DNA of 55,551 bases from Deltaproteobacteria bacterium (lineage in GTDB: Bacteria > Desulfobacterota > Desulfuromonadia > Desulfuromonadales > JAAYDE01), in the NCBI GenBank assembly GCA_016934985.1, contig JAFGRU010000004.1, forward strand, positions 1-55,551. The letters are read 5' to 3'. Numbering within the stretch: position 1 is the stretch's first letter; every line of letters begins with the position of its first letter. Shown piece by piece: positions 43,202-52,119 of the stretch. A program made the translations under genes and the position numbers. The notes under the pieces are model-generated. The model searched no databases. It saw only the letters and a program-made list of their open reading frames with translations, and had not been told where the DNA came from.

Positions 43202-45250
43202 TCAGTGTTGAAAACCCCGGAAAAGCCGTTTCAGAAAACGGAAATAGTCATCCATGTAGATGAGATTCAAAACCCAAAGGGAATAAATTTTTTCAAAAGG
43301 AATTTCCTCTTCCTCGGCGTAGGACGAAGGGAAAAGAAGAATCGGCAATTCCTTACGGTTAAAACGTGTCAACAGTTCGGACAAGGTAGCATACACGACT
43401 TCCTTTGGAAAATCGTCCGGATGGATGGCAAAAACGTGCATGCAGTTGGTAAGGTCCGAGAGATTGAGGCCCAGATCCGTCAAGTTCAAGAGGATGACGG
43501 CCACCAGATTGCCATCCTTTTTCAGGGAAAAAAGATGTTTGCTTTTGGAAAAGCCGCTTTTCTCGTATTCCTGCTGGAGATCGTCAAGAAAGGCCGTCTC
43601 CAACTCCAGGTCGAGGGCGTTGATCAGCAGTCCGCCTGACTCGTTCTCATAAAACCAGGCCAACTGAGTCAAATCCTCTTTTCCCGTCGGTTCCAGGTCA
43701 TAGTTATTCAAGGCATGCTCACTTCGTGATTCCTCTTTGTTGAAATGGAAATAAGCGAAGTCATCCAGGGAGCTTTTATTAAGATTATTGAGATGGCGGG
43801 CAACACCACCGAAAATTTTATTGGGGAACTTATTCGCCGGGCGGAAATAGCAGATGGCGAACTTCATATGACTGGAAAAAAGATTTCTGGAGTCGTTAAC
43901 GAAACGGCCCATTTGGTTAAGAACCACAATTCCGGCCCGGGTGGCATTTTTTTTCGAGGCGGCATGGTGATGAAAAAGCCAGGTGCTTTCGTAAAAGCGC
44001 AGGGTGGACATATGACCGAGAATGGTGCTGCCTCGCTGATAAATAAAGTGACGGGCAATGTTCGGATGTTGGGTGTAAAGCTTATGGTAGGTTTCTCTGA
44101 GCTCCTCTTTCCGGGTTTGGATTGAAGCATATTTTTGAGGATAAATAAAGCCGGTTTCAAAGAAAAAATTCCAGAGACTGTCCATATCCACGGGGTTGAA
44201 GCAAAAAGTATTTTTGTCGCTGGCCTGCTGGAGAATACTCTCCAGCCTGACGTGGTTGGCAATATCCATGTCAAGAAGCGCAATTCCGAACCGGTATTTT
44301 TTCCCGTCGTCGGTTTCTTCCTCTGTCCGGTTAACGACCTGAGCCCGGCATTTGAAGCTGAATGTGTTGGCGAGAGAAACCTCGGCAGAATGAAGCATCA
44401 ATCCGGGAAGCAGGGCCGAGTTTTTTTCATCCTCCTCAACGGAGAAGCCGGCTCCTGAAATTTCGATGATACTGAGATGAATTTTCTTCCCGGTCAGAGG
44501 ATGGGTGAAAACCACCTCGGGTGTAGGCGTCAGGTTCAGGCGCGTACTGCGGAACTCTTTGGAGGGAAAGCGCCTGCTGAAGTGGGGTATAAGCTTGAAA
44601 ACAAAGGTTCGGTTTTTTTCCCCGCGGGTTTGCCGCACAACGGTGCATTCAGAAGAAAATGGAACTGTTTCGTTTTTGAACATGACCAGGTACCCGGGGG
44701 AGGCGGTATCGATCCAGGCAAAAGTTTGTGGTGCCTCGATGGTCAATTTAACCTTGCAGAAATAGGGGCTGAACTCGATCAGCTCACCTTGGAAGCGGGC
44801 ACTGTTCTGAAAAAACTCCACCCGTATGTTCTGGCAGGCATGACGCCGAAACGATCGAGATCTGATTTCGAGGCTTTCCTCGGGAAGACGAAGAAGTAGA
44901 CCCTGGGCATTTATTTCCTCGATTTCCGCTTCAACCCGGATGAGCTTGAGTCCGTCATCCAGGAGAATGTGATCGAACTCAAAGCTTTGCAGTTTGCCGG
45001 GCATGCCGGCGGGGTTCTCCCAGGCGATGAGTGCTTTGCCATCAAAACATGGAGCTGGCTTTCCTACCAGGGACAGGGTGCGTTTGAACTGGCGATGTTT
45101 GAAATTCAAAAGGACGGTGGCATCCTGAAAATTGATGTAATTCAGCTTGTTGACTAAATCCTGCCGCAAAACCTTTTTGGCCTTCTGGGCCAGGTTTTTG
45201 GGGGAAGATTGAACAAGTTTTGGAAGGGTTTGAGTATTACGCATTTCCAA
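43202..45250 (-). CDS. PilZ-domain protein fused to an acyltransferase-like C-terminal domain
   Basis: A 682-residue cytosolic protein. Residues 130-215 look like a degenerate PilZ/YcgR-type barrel (SFRRHACQNIRVEFF). Residues 228-340 are a clearer PilZ domain: KEFRSTRLNL, then IIEISGAGFSV, where glutamate E263 replaces the usual Asp/Asn of the (D/N)-x-S-x-x-G motif, and FGIALLDMD at the end. Residues 350-682 resemble a GNAT/FemX-like acyltransferase by pattern only (for example KDGNLVAVILLNLTDLG and CMHVFAIHPDDFPKEVVYATL). If PilZ binds cyclic di-GMP, the second messenger would switch an acyl transfer. It is upstream of, and in an operon with, the HD-GYP enzyme. The domain call for the C-terminus is tentative. 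Confidence 0.75.
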   Translation of the reverse strand: MEMRNTQTLPKLVQSSPKNLAQKAKKVLRQDLVNKLNYINFQDATVLLNFKHRQFKRTLSLVGKPAPCFDGKALIAWENPAGMPGKLQSFEFDHILLDDGLKLIRVEAEIEEINAQGLLLRLPEESLEIRSRSFRRHACQNIRVEFFQNSARFQGELIEFSPYFCKVKLTIEAPQTFAWIDTASPGYLVMFKNETVPFSSECTVVRQTRGEKNRTFVFKLIPHFSRRFPSKEFRSTRLNLTPTPEVVFTHPLTGKKIHLSIIEISGAGFSVEEDEKNSALLPGLMLHSAEVSLANTFSFKCRAQVVNRTEEETDDGKKYRFGIALLDMDIANHVRLESILQQASDKNTFCFNPVDMDSLWNFFFETGFIYPQKYASIQTRKEELRETYHKLYTQHPNIARHFIYQRGSTILGHMSTLRFYESTWLFHHHAASKKNATRAGIVVLNQMGRFVNDSRNLFSSHMKFAICYFRPANKFPNKIFGGVARHLNNLNKSSLDDFAYFHFNKEESRSEHALNNYDLEPTGKEDLTQLAWFYENESGGLLINALDLELETAFLDDLQQEYEKSGFSKSKHLFSLKKDGNLVAVILLNLTDLGLNLSDLTNCMHVFAIHPDDFPKEVVYATLSELLTRFNRKELPILLFPSSYAEEEEIPFEKIYSLWVLNLIYMDDYFRFLKRLFRGFQH

Positions 45251-45648
45251 CCTCGGAGTTTGTTGACAAAAACTTTAATAATCCGGACCGGCGAGAATTC
45301 CTTTAACGCACTGAACCAATGAAACTTTTCAGGGCGACCGGATATCTATAAACATCAAATCCCCCTGGTAGGTTCTGGCACAAAGTGTGCCCATACAGCC
45401 TTGACAGATAAGTCCTATTAGAAAAAAAGGGTATCTTTATAATATCATGATGTTTAATGGATTCCAGGGTTTATGGCCAAGTGCCGGCCGTTTCCCGTAC
45501 TATGTTTTCAGCAAATTGAAGCGGTTTTTCCCATGAAAAGTCGCAAAAAAAATCCTCATTGACAAAGTTTGCACCTGAGGGAGTGCTCCCGCATACAGGC
45601 ACAACCGCTGTCTTGGGCTGTTTGGCTTTAGGTGATTTGGCCAAAAGT
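45251..45648. other. Intergenic region upstream of the PilZ gene
   Basis: About 400 bases between the divergently placed PilZ gene (start 45250) and the end of rarA (45649). A perfect inverted repeat GGCACA-AAG-TGTGCC lies at 45377-45391, 127 bases upstream of the PilZ start. On the minus strand it also has the GG-N10-GC spacing of a sigma-54 promoter, but the -12 element is poor. An open minus-strand frame (45471-45728) overlapping the rarA 3' end is noted under findings. Confidence 0.4.
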
Positions 45649-46971
45649 CTATTTGTCGGTGGCAGTTTCTTTCCCGGCTTGGTTGTTCCAGAAGGCCATT
45701 CTTTCGCCAATGGTTTTCTCATAACCACGCTCCGTCGGTCGGTAGTATTCCCGGTTTTTCAATCCTTTGGGAAGGGCTTCCTGCTCGACAAAACCCCCTT
45801 CGAAATCGTGTGCGTACCGGTAGCCTTTGCCATACCCCATTTCTTTCATGAGTTGGGTCGGTGCGTTACACAGATGCGCCGGGACAGGCAGGGCTCCCGA
45901 ATTTCGAACTTCGGCCTGGGCTTCGTTGATGCCGAGGTAGGATGCGTTGCTTTTGGGAGCAGTGGCGAGATAGGTGGCTGCCTGGGCGAGGTTGATGCGC
46001 CCTTCCGGAAGGCCGACGAAGTGGACAGCCTGCATTGCGGCAACAGCAACCTGCAGGGCGCGCGGGTCGGCGTTGCCTACGTCTTCGGAAGCGAGGATGA
46101 CCATGCGCCGGGCAATAAAGAGCGGGTCTTCGCCGGCTTCAATGAGGCGGGCCAGCCAATAAAGAGCGGCCGACGGTGAGGAACCGCGCAGGCTTTTTAT
46201 GAACGCGGAAATGACGTTGTAATGCTCCTCACCTTTTTTATCATAAAGGAGGAGTTTTTCCTGGAGAGCTTCCTCCACTTCTTTGCGGGTGATTCTTCCT
46301 TGCCTGGCCAACTGGGCCGAAAGCTCCAGGGTGTTGAGGGCAATGCGCGCATCGCCCCTGGCATAGCGGGCCAGAACCTCCCGGGCTTCGGGTTCCAGGG
46401 TTAATTGCAGAGGGGCAAGGCCGCGTTCGTCGCTCATGGCACGGTCGAGAATGACGGCGATCTCTCCTTCTTCCAGCGGATTGAGGACGAAGACGCGGGA
46501 GCGCGAGAGGAGGGCGTTGTTGATCTCAAAGGAGGGATTTTCCGTGGTGGCGCCGATGAGGATGATGTCTCCGGTTTCGACGCCGTGCAACAGAGCATCC
46601 TGCTGGTTTTTTGCCAGGCGATGTATTTCATCCAGGAAAAGAATGGTTTTGCGCTGGTAATAATTTTTTTCTTCGCGGGCTTTGAGGATCGCTTCGCGGA
46701 TATCTTTGACCCCCTGGAAAACGGCTGAAAAAGGGACAAAGCGGCTGTCGGTCGCTTCTGCCACCACACGTCCGAGGGTAGTCTTGCCAGTGCCAGGAGG
46801 GCCAAAGAGGATAAGAGAGGAAATCTGATCCTTTTCGATGAGTTTGCGTAAAATGCCCTGGCTGCCGATGAGATGTTGTTGACCGGCCATCTCATCCAGG
46901 TTGCGGGGCCTCATCCGCTCCGCGAGAGGAGTCAGGCCGCTTTTCTGGTTTCCCTGATCGAATAGATCCAT
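45649..46971 (-). CDS. rarA: Replication-associated recombination protein RarA (MgsA family AAA+ ATPase)
   Basis: RarA acts at stalled or collapsed forks, related to clamp loaders and RuvB. The 440 residues start with LAERMRPRNLDEMAGQQHL, then Walker A LFGPPGTGKTTLGRVV, Walker B TILFLDEIHRLAKNQQD, sensor 1 ILIGATTENPSFEINNAL and the arginine finger in LLSRSRVFVL. The tetramerising C-terminal domain includes IKSLRGSSPSAALYWLARL and ASEDVGNADPRAL. Length and order are normal for the family. It is divergent from nadK, separated by 183 bases. Confidence 0.96.
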   Translation of the reverse strand: MDLFDQGNQKSGLTPLAERMRPRNLDEMAGQQHLIGSQGILRKLIEKDQISSLILFGPPGTGKTTLGRVVAEATDSRFVPFSAVFQGVKDIREAILKAREEKNYYQRKTILFLDEIHRLAKNQQDALLHGVETGDIILIGATTENPSFEINNALLSRSRVFVLNPLEEGEIAVILDRAMSDERGLAPLQLTLEPEAREVLARYARGDARIALNTLELSAQLARQGRITRKEVEEALQEKLLLYDKKGEEHYNVISAFIKSLRGSSPSAALYWLARLIEAGEDPLFIARRMVILASEDVGNADPRALQVAVAAMQAVHFVGLPEGRINLAQAATYLATAPKSNASYLGINEAQAEVRNSGALPVPAHLCNAPTQLMKEMGYGKGYRYAHDFEGGFVEQEALPKGLKNREYYRPTERGYEKTIGERMAFWNNQAGKETATDK

Positions 46972-47154
46972 TGCTTGTCCTCAAACATCGATTTTAAAAA
47001 ATGAAAATAATTATCCTGATCGGCAGGTGAAAATGAAAAAAAGATTATGTCTGCCCAAGAATTTTTCCCCGGTTTCCTTTTCTCCTTATTGTAAGAGATG
47101 GACTTGAACCAAGTGAAGTGATAAAATTTGCCAATTTTGTCAGGGAAATGATCC

Positions 47155-48009
47155 ATGAACAATATTGGTATCTACGCCAAACGAAAACATCCGCATGCCG
47201 TGAATGTCGCCCGCGAGCTAACGGCCTGGCTGGAAAAACGTGGTTTCCACATCTGGCATGAGGCTTCTCTTGCTGGTGATCTTGGCATTGTGGAAGGGTA
47301 TCCGGCCAATGTCATTCCAGCTGAAGTGGACCTGATCATTGTTCTTGGTGGTGACGGCACCTTGATTTCAGTCGCCCGTGAGGTGGATGAAGAGCGGGTT
47401 CCGATTCTTGGGGTCAATCTGGGGCGTCTGGGCTTTCTCACTGAAATTGCCCTGAAGGATCTTTATAAGGTCCTGGAAAAAGTTATCAAAGGGAGGTACA
47501 CCGTTTCGAGGCGCATGCGGCTGGAGGCGGTTGTGCGCAGGAATGGCCGGGACATTGGTTGCTACCGGGTTCTTAACGATGTCGTCATCAACAAGGGAGC
47601 CCTGGCCCGTATTATCGACATGGAGGCCTGGGTCGATGATGCCTACCTGACAACCTTCCGGGCGGACGGCTTGATTGTTTCCACCCCAACCGGTTCGACG
47701 GCCTACAACCTGGCCGCAGGGGGACCCATCGTTTCTCCTGATCTTCATTGTCTGGTCATCGCTCCCATCTGCCCGCACATGCTCACCAACCGGCCCCTCA
47801 TCGTTTCCGATGAAAATGTCATCAAAATCGAGGTAAAATTCCATGATGCCGATGTGGCATTCACTGCCGATGGTCAGGTCGGGATGCCTCTTCATGGCGG
47901 AGACATAGTCGAAATTCGCAAGGCTGAGACCGGCACCCTCCTGGTGGAAAGCCCTTCAAAAGAGTATTTCGAAGTCTTGCGGGAAAAACTCCTCTGGGGT
48001 GAAATGTAG
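47155..48009 (+). CDS. nadK: NAD kinase
   Basis: NAD kinase makes NADP from NAD and ATP or polyphosphate. The 284-residue enzyme has the GGDGT motif in IVLGGDGTLISVARE, NLGRLGFLTE, the NE/D-type adenine-binding stretch in NDVVINKGALARI, TPTGSTAYNLAAGGP and the C-terminal beta domain. All positions required for catalysis are present. It is the first of a likely nadK-recN operon; recN begins 42 bases downstream, an arrangement found in many bacteria. Confidence 0.97.
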   Translation: MNNIGIYAKRKHPHAVNVARELTAWLEKRGFHIWHEASLAGDLGIVEGYPANVIPAEVDLIIVLGGDGTLISVAREVDEERVPILGVNLGRLGFLTEIALKDLYKVLEKVIKGRYTVSRRMRLEAVVRRNGRDIGCYRVLNDVVINKGALARIIDMEAWVDDAYLTTFRADGLIVSTPTGSTAYNLAAGGPIVSPDLHCLVIAPICPHMLTNRPLIVSDENVIKIEVKFHDADVAFTADGQVGMPLHGGDIVEIRKAETGTLLVESPSKEYFEVLREKLLWGEM

Positions 48010-48051
48010 CAGATTGTGGGGGAAATAATAATTTGAGGAACTGCCGGACTC

Positions 48052-49725
48052 ATGCTGGTTGAATTGCAAATCCGAAATGTGGCGATTATCGAGGAACTTC
48101 ATCTTCGCTTTGAGGCGGGCCTGAATGTTCTGACCGGAGAAACCGGCGCCGGGAAATCGATTATTATTGATGCCGTCAGCTTGCTGATGGGCGGCAGGGC
48201 CAATTCCGATCTCATTCGCACCGGTGCCGATGAAGCCGTGGTGGAAGCCATCCTCGATGTTTCCGAATTTTCCCCCATCCATGAGGAGCTTGTTGAGGCA
48301 GGTTTTGATGGAGGCCCTGAGCTTTTTGTCAAACGAATTGTTTCCCGCTCCGGTAAAAACCGGATTTTTATTAACGGCTCTCTGGCCAGGGTTCAGCAGC
48401 TTCAACAGGTCATGGGAGACCTTATCTCCATTTATGGACAACATGAGCACCAGAATCTTCAGCGGACCGACAGCCACCTTGATCTGCTTGACCGCTTCGC
48501 AGGCTTGGTTTCTGAACGGGACGCTTATCAGCGCCTCTATCAAAGCATGAATGAGGTGTCGGCTGAACTGGCCCGTCTGGAGGAGGCCGAAAAAAACCGC
48601 CAGAACCGCCTCGATCTGCTGTCTTATCAGCGGCGAGAGCTGGCCGAGGCGGACATTCACATCAGCGAAGATCAGGAACTGGAAGCTGAACGGCTCCTTC
48701 TCCAAAATGCCGAAAAGTTGGCGAAAGGCGCGCAGGAAGGCTATGAAACCCTTTATGGCGGCGATCGGGCCGTCGTCGCCGAGCTTGACCGGTTGGCAGC
48801 AAGGCTGGAAGGTTTGCTGAAAGCGGATCCTTCTTTTCAGCCCCACGTGGAAACCCTGCGGAATGCTCTTTTTTCCCTGGAAGACGTGGCCAATCAGCTG
48901 CGGGATTATGCGTCGGGGCTTTCCCTGGATGAAGCCCGTTTGAATCTGGTCGAAGAGCGTTTGCGTCAACTTGCCGATCTGAAAAGGAAATATGCACCTT
49001 CCCTGGAAGGTATCCTGAACCTTGTTGAGGATATGGACAGAGAAATCGAAGAGCTGACAAATCTTGAGGTTCAGGGTGAAGCCCTGCGAAAAAAGCTTGC
49101 GGATAATCGCAGCAAGCTTCTTGATGCCGGTCAGGCGCTTTCCTCCAAAAGGGTGTCGGGGGCTACAGAGTTGAAGCAAAAGGTGGAAAAAGAACTGGCT
49201 GATCTGGCCATGCCCAAAGCCTCTTTTGAAATCCGCTTTTCAGCTTTGCCCCAACCTGGCTTAAGGGGCCTGGAAAAGGCCGAGTTTTTTCTCTCCGCCA
49301 ATCCCGGTGAAGAGCCTAAGCCTTTGGTTGCCATTGCTTCGGGGGGCGAGTTGTCGCGGATCATGCTGGCTTTGAAACGGGCTGCTCCGGAAAGGGATGC
49401 TGCCCTGGCGATGATTTTTGACGAAGTGGATGCCGGCATCGGAGGTGCCGCCGGAACCGCGGTCGGTGAAAAACTTTTCCATGTCGCCCGAGGGGGGCAG
49501 GTCCTCTGCATTACCCATCTGCCCCAGGTGGCCGCTTTTGCGGACACCCATTTTCTGATTGCCAAAAAGGAAGATGGCGGGAGGACCTTTGTCGAGGCCG
49601 GGCGCCTTGACGGCGAGGCGCGTATTGGTGAGATGGCGCGTATGCTTGGCGGCAGCAGGGTGACCCAAAGTACCCTGGAAAGCGCTCGGGAATTGCTGCG
49701 TCACTCAAAACCGGTAGCATCCTAA
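48052..49725 (+). CDS. recN: DNA repair protein RecN
   Basis: RecN is an SMC-like ATPase that holds broken DNA together during recombinational repair. The 557-residue protein has Walker A at VLTGETGAGKSIIIDAV, the Q-loop-bearing head (SIYGQHEHQNL), two coiled-coil arms of about 200 residues (rich in E, L, R, K), the ABC signature in IASGGELSRIMLALK and Walker B in AMIFDEVDAGIGG, followed by the histidine switch region VLCITHLPQVAAFAD. Length and order are standard. It is cotranscribed with nadK. A SOS box is not obvious upstream, and its start lies inside the operon. Confidence 0.97.
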   Translation: MLVELQIRNVAIIEELHLRFEAGLNVLTGETGAGKSIIIDAVSLLMGGRANSDLIRTGADEAVVEAILDVSEFSPIHEELVEAGFDGGPELFVKRIVSRSGKNRIFINGSLARVQQLQQVMGDLISIYGQHEHQNLQRTDSHLDLLDRFAGLVSERDAYQRLYQSMNEVSAELARLEEAEKNRQNRLDLLSYQRRELAEADIHISEDQELEAERLLLQNAEKLAKGAQEGYETLYGGDRAVVAELDRLAARLEGLLKADPSFQPHVETLRNALFSLEDVANQLRDYASGLSLDEARLNLVEERLRQLADLKRKYAPSLEGILNLVEDMDREIEELTNLEVQGEALRKKLADNRSKLLDAGQALSSKRVSGATELKQKVEKELADLAMPKASFEIRFSALPQPGLRGLEKAEFFLSANPGEEPKPLVAIASGGELSRIMLALKRAAPERDAALAMIFDEVDAGIGGAAGTAVGEKLFHVARGGQVLCITHLPQVAAFADTHFLIAKKEDGGRTFVEAGRLDGEARIGEMARMLGGSRVTQSTLESARELLRHSKPVAS

Positions 49726-49801
49726 CGGTTGTGCGGGTGACTTTTTTTCTCTTTTTTTTGGTTAAATAACTTGTTCTCTGGGAACGTAAGCAGGTTTTGC
49801 C

Positions 49802-50257
49802 ATGGTTATAGTGCGCGATGCTTTGATGACGGACGCCGGTCAGATCCATCAACTGTTACTGCAGTATACGAAAGAGGGATTGGTTTTGCCCCGCGCTTTG
49901 ACGGAGATTTATCAGGATATCCGGGAGTTCGTGGTGACCGAGGATGATGGTTTGCTGACGGGGGTTTGCAGCCTTCACATCTGGTGGCAGGACCTTGCCG
50001 AGGTGCGCTCCCTGGCTGTCCGTAAGGGTATGGAAAAGCAAGGTCTCGGGAAAAAGCTGGTCGAGGCCTGCCTGGAGGAGGCCCGCTCCCTTGGTCTGAC
50101 AAAGATTTTTGCCCTTACTTATCGCCCGGATTTTTTCGCACGCCTTGGTTTTGTCGTGATTGACAAGTCAGAATTGCCCCAGAAAATCTGGGGCGATTGC
50201 GTCAAATGCCCGAAATTTCCGGAATGTGATGAAACAGCCGTACGTATTGAAATATAA
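49802..50257 (+). CDS. Amino-acid N-acetyltransferase, ArgA-type short form
   Basis: A 151-residue GNAT protein of the group that makes N-acetylglutamate in bacteria without a long ArgA: IVRDALMTDAGQIHQLLLQY, the acetyl-CoA loop VRKGMEKQGLGKKLVEACL, FALTYRPDFFARLGF and the cysteine-containing CVKCPKFPECDE near the end. It therefore probably feeds arginine synthesis, although GNAT substrates are hard to fix by sequence. Start ATG 49802 is preceded by a modest site. It follows recN by 76 bases on the same strand. The 237 bases after it contain only a weak hairpin. Confidence 0.82.
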   Translation: MVIVRDALMTDAGQIHQLLLQYTKEGLVLPRALTEIYQDIREFVVTEDDGLLTGVCSLHIWWQDLAEVRSLAVRKGMEKQGLGKKLVEACLEEARSLGLTKIFALTYRPDFFARLGFVVIDKSELPQKIWGDCVKCPKFPECDETAVRIEI

Positions 50258-50494
50258 GAAATGGCAAACCACGTTTTGGTTGGTTTCGGGTGCTCACCAT
50301 CAAACCTATAGGCACTATGCTCCCATGAATGGCACTGGACGGGGGAAATTTTTCGCAAGGGGGTTGAAAACGCTGTTTTGAATGTTGGCAAAGAGTTGGC
50401 ATTAGTTTTGCCTCAATAGCCAGTGACCGTCTTTAAAAAGGCCCGGACAGCTGAAAGCTGATTTGGTGAATTATTAAGTGGCAGGGAGAACGGA

Positions 50495-51361
50495 TTGTCT
50501 TCCAAAAAATTGAAAATTCTGGTTTTCCCGGAAGGAACTAACCGGGTGCGGCACCTTAACCTCAATTTTGCGGTGTTGCGAGTCTTTCTTTATTTTTTTC
50601 TGGCAGCTATCGTGGCAGTCGGTTTCCTTCTTTTTGATTACTGGCGCATTCGCAGTGATCTTCCCGAGCTTTCTCAACTGCGTGTGGAACGCCGTCTTTA
50701 TGAGCAGAAAGTTCGACAATTGTCTGCTGAAATGGACATTCTGCGGCGGGATATGGTTGTGCTTGCTCAAAACGACGCCCAGGTGCGTACAATGCACGAG
50801 TTACCGGTTGGGGCAATTGAAAAACCGGTTGGGGTGGGCGGACCCGCGGAGGATACGCCAAATCGTATTTCCAGGATCCAAGAAGAAATCGATCAGCTGC
50901 GGGTGGCAATCGACCTGAGACGGCAGAGTCAGGAAGAAATTCGGGGGCTGTTCAACGATCAGCGTTCCCTTTTTTCAGCCAAACCGACGGGATGGCCGGT
51001 CAAAGGCTGGCTGACATCCCTTTTCGGTATGCGCAAATCGCCTTTTTCCGGCAAACGCGTTTTCCATGAGGGGATTGACATCGCTTGCCGCACCGGCACC
51101 CCCATTCATGCAAGTGCCGATGGTATTGTCAGCCGTGCCGGCATCAGGTCCGGTTATGGGAAACTGGTCGTCATTGATCACGGTTACGGTTATCAGACCT
51201 ATTATGGCCACAATTCCAAAATATTCGTGAAGGTCGGGCAGCGGGTCAAGCGAGGCGAAAAGATCGCAGCTGTCGGTAATACCGGTCGCTCAACCGGTTC
51301 TCACCTTCATTATGAAGTGCGTGTTAACGGCGCCCCAGTCAACCCCAGGAAATATCTCTAA
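50495..51361 (+). CDS. Membrane-anchored M23 (LytM) peptidase
   Basis: A 288-residue envelope protein. A transmembrane helix at 26-46 (VLRVFLYFFLAAIVAVGFLLF) anchors it in the inner membrane, a coiled coil follows (about 55-150), and the LytM domain occupies 165-288. The zinc site is complete: HEGIDIA and GSHLHYEV supply two histidines and aspartate, with a further histidine in TYYGHNSKI. Such enzymes cut peptide cross-bridges, or activate amidases when degenerate; here it should be active. Start is TTG 50495 with cagggag eleven bases upstream. It is followed by a terminator. Confidence 0.9.
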   Translation: MSSKKLKILVFPEGTNRVRHLNLNFAVLRVFLYFFLAAIVAVGFLLFDYWRIRSDLPELSQLRVERRLYEQKVRQLSAEMDILRRDMVVLAQNDAQVRTMHELPVGAIEKPVGVGGPAEDTPNRISRIQEEIDQLRVAIDLRRQSQEEIRGLFNDQRSLFSAKPTGWPVKGWLTSLFGMRKSPFSGKRVFHEGIDIACRTGTPIHASADGIVSRAGIRSGYGKLVVIDHGYGYQTYYGHNSKIFVKVGQRVKRGEKIAAVGNTGRSTGSHLHYEVRVNGAPVNPRKYL

Positions 51362-51372
51362 CGATTCGCAAG

Positions 51373-51409
51373 AAAAAGGGCGCTTGCCGAAAGACGGCAG
51401 GCGCTTTTT
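51373..51409 (+). terminator. Terminator after the M23 peptidase gene
   Basis: AAAAAGGGCGCTTGCCG pairs with CGGCAGGCGCTTTTT around AAAGA, with one bulged base, ending in a T run. It lies between convergent genes, so it may also serve the DUF1847 gene. Confidence 0.85.
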
Positions 51410-51450
51410 CAGTTGATTTTCCCAACCTTTCCCATTTTTTCCTTCTTTTT

Positions 51451-52119
51451 TCACTTTTTCAGATAACCATAATATGAATCGAGGTTGTAGACGGCAGCCA
51501 GGGGATTGTGCCCCAGAAGGCGGTCTTTTGCAGCCAGAACCGTGCAGGGTGCCTCTGCGTGTTTGAAAAGCAGGGAGTCATGGCCTACGCACAGGCCAAG
51601 AACGATGTTGAATTCGCTTTTGCCGTCGTTCAGGATCATGGCCTGGAAGATCGGGTTACACATGGGTTCAAAATTATCGGGCCGGACTTTCTGGTCAGAC
51701 CTGAGGCCTAATTCCTCTTTGGCGACTTTCCCGGCTTTGCAGGCGGCACTGATAACCGTGAAGCCTTTGTCTGTAAGAATTTTGCCGATGGCTTTACCCT
51801 CTTCGAAAAGGCCCGAACAGAAGGCCAGCCCCAGGCGCTGGTACTTCATTTTGCCGGCAAATTCGATGATTTCCAAGAGACGGGGCTTGACAGGCACCGG
51901 CACGCCGTTGTCCAGCTGGTAGCCTTCCTTTTCCTGAATGGCGGCCTGGATGGCGAACTCCCTGGTTTTTGGATCATCGAGTTTTTCCAATGCTTTCTGG
52001 AGAATTTCGGGACGGTTTTGGGTCGGGCAGAATGAGGGTGTTTGTCCGTCTTCATTCTGACAGTATCTTTCCGCTCTTTCAAAAGGACAACGCGCGCAGG
52101 TCATGAGTTCTTTGGTCAT
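51451..52119 (-). CDS. DUF1847-family cysteine-rich metal-binding protein
   Basis: A 222-residue protein with an N-terminal cysteine cluster (MTCARCPFERAERYC, then FCPT) and further conserved cysteines in LAFCSGLFEEGKAIGK, ISAACKAGKVAKEE, FEPMCNPIFQAMIL, VLGLCVGHDSLLFKHA and APCTVLAAKDRLLGHNPLAAV. The order and the LCVGHDSLF segment are those of DUF1847 proteins, found mostly in anaerobes, whose function is not established; the cysteines suggest an iron-sulfur cluster or metal site. It is cytosolic and monocistronic, lying behind the terminator at 52289 on the minus strand. Confidence 0.85.
   Translation of the reverse strand: MTKELMTCARCPFERAERYCQNEDGQTPSFCPTQNRPEILQKALEKLDDPKTREFAIQAAIQEKEGYQLDNGVPVPVKPRLLEIIEFAGKMKYQRLGLAFCSGLFEEGKAIGKILTDKGFTVISAACKAGKVAKEELGLRSDQKVRPDNFEPMCNPIFQAMILNDGKSEFNIVLGLCVGHDSLLFKHAEAPCTVLAAKDRLLGHNPLAAVYNLDSYYGYLKK

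Noticed and set aside
45377..45391. Sigma-54 promoter for the PilZ operon
   Set aside because: GG-N10-GC spacing fits, but the -12 element is GTGC rather than TTGC and the site is better explained by its perfect symmetry.
47956..49179. 407-codon minus-strand frame opposite recN
   Set aside because: The plus strand has intact RecN motifs; this is a codon-bias shadow.
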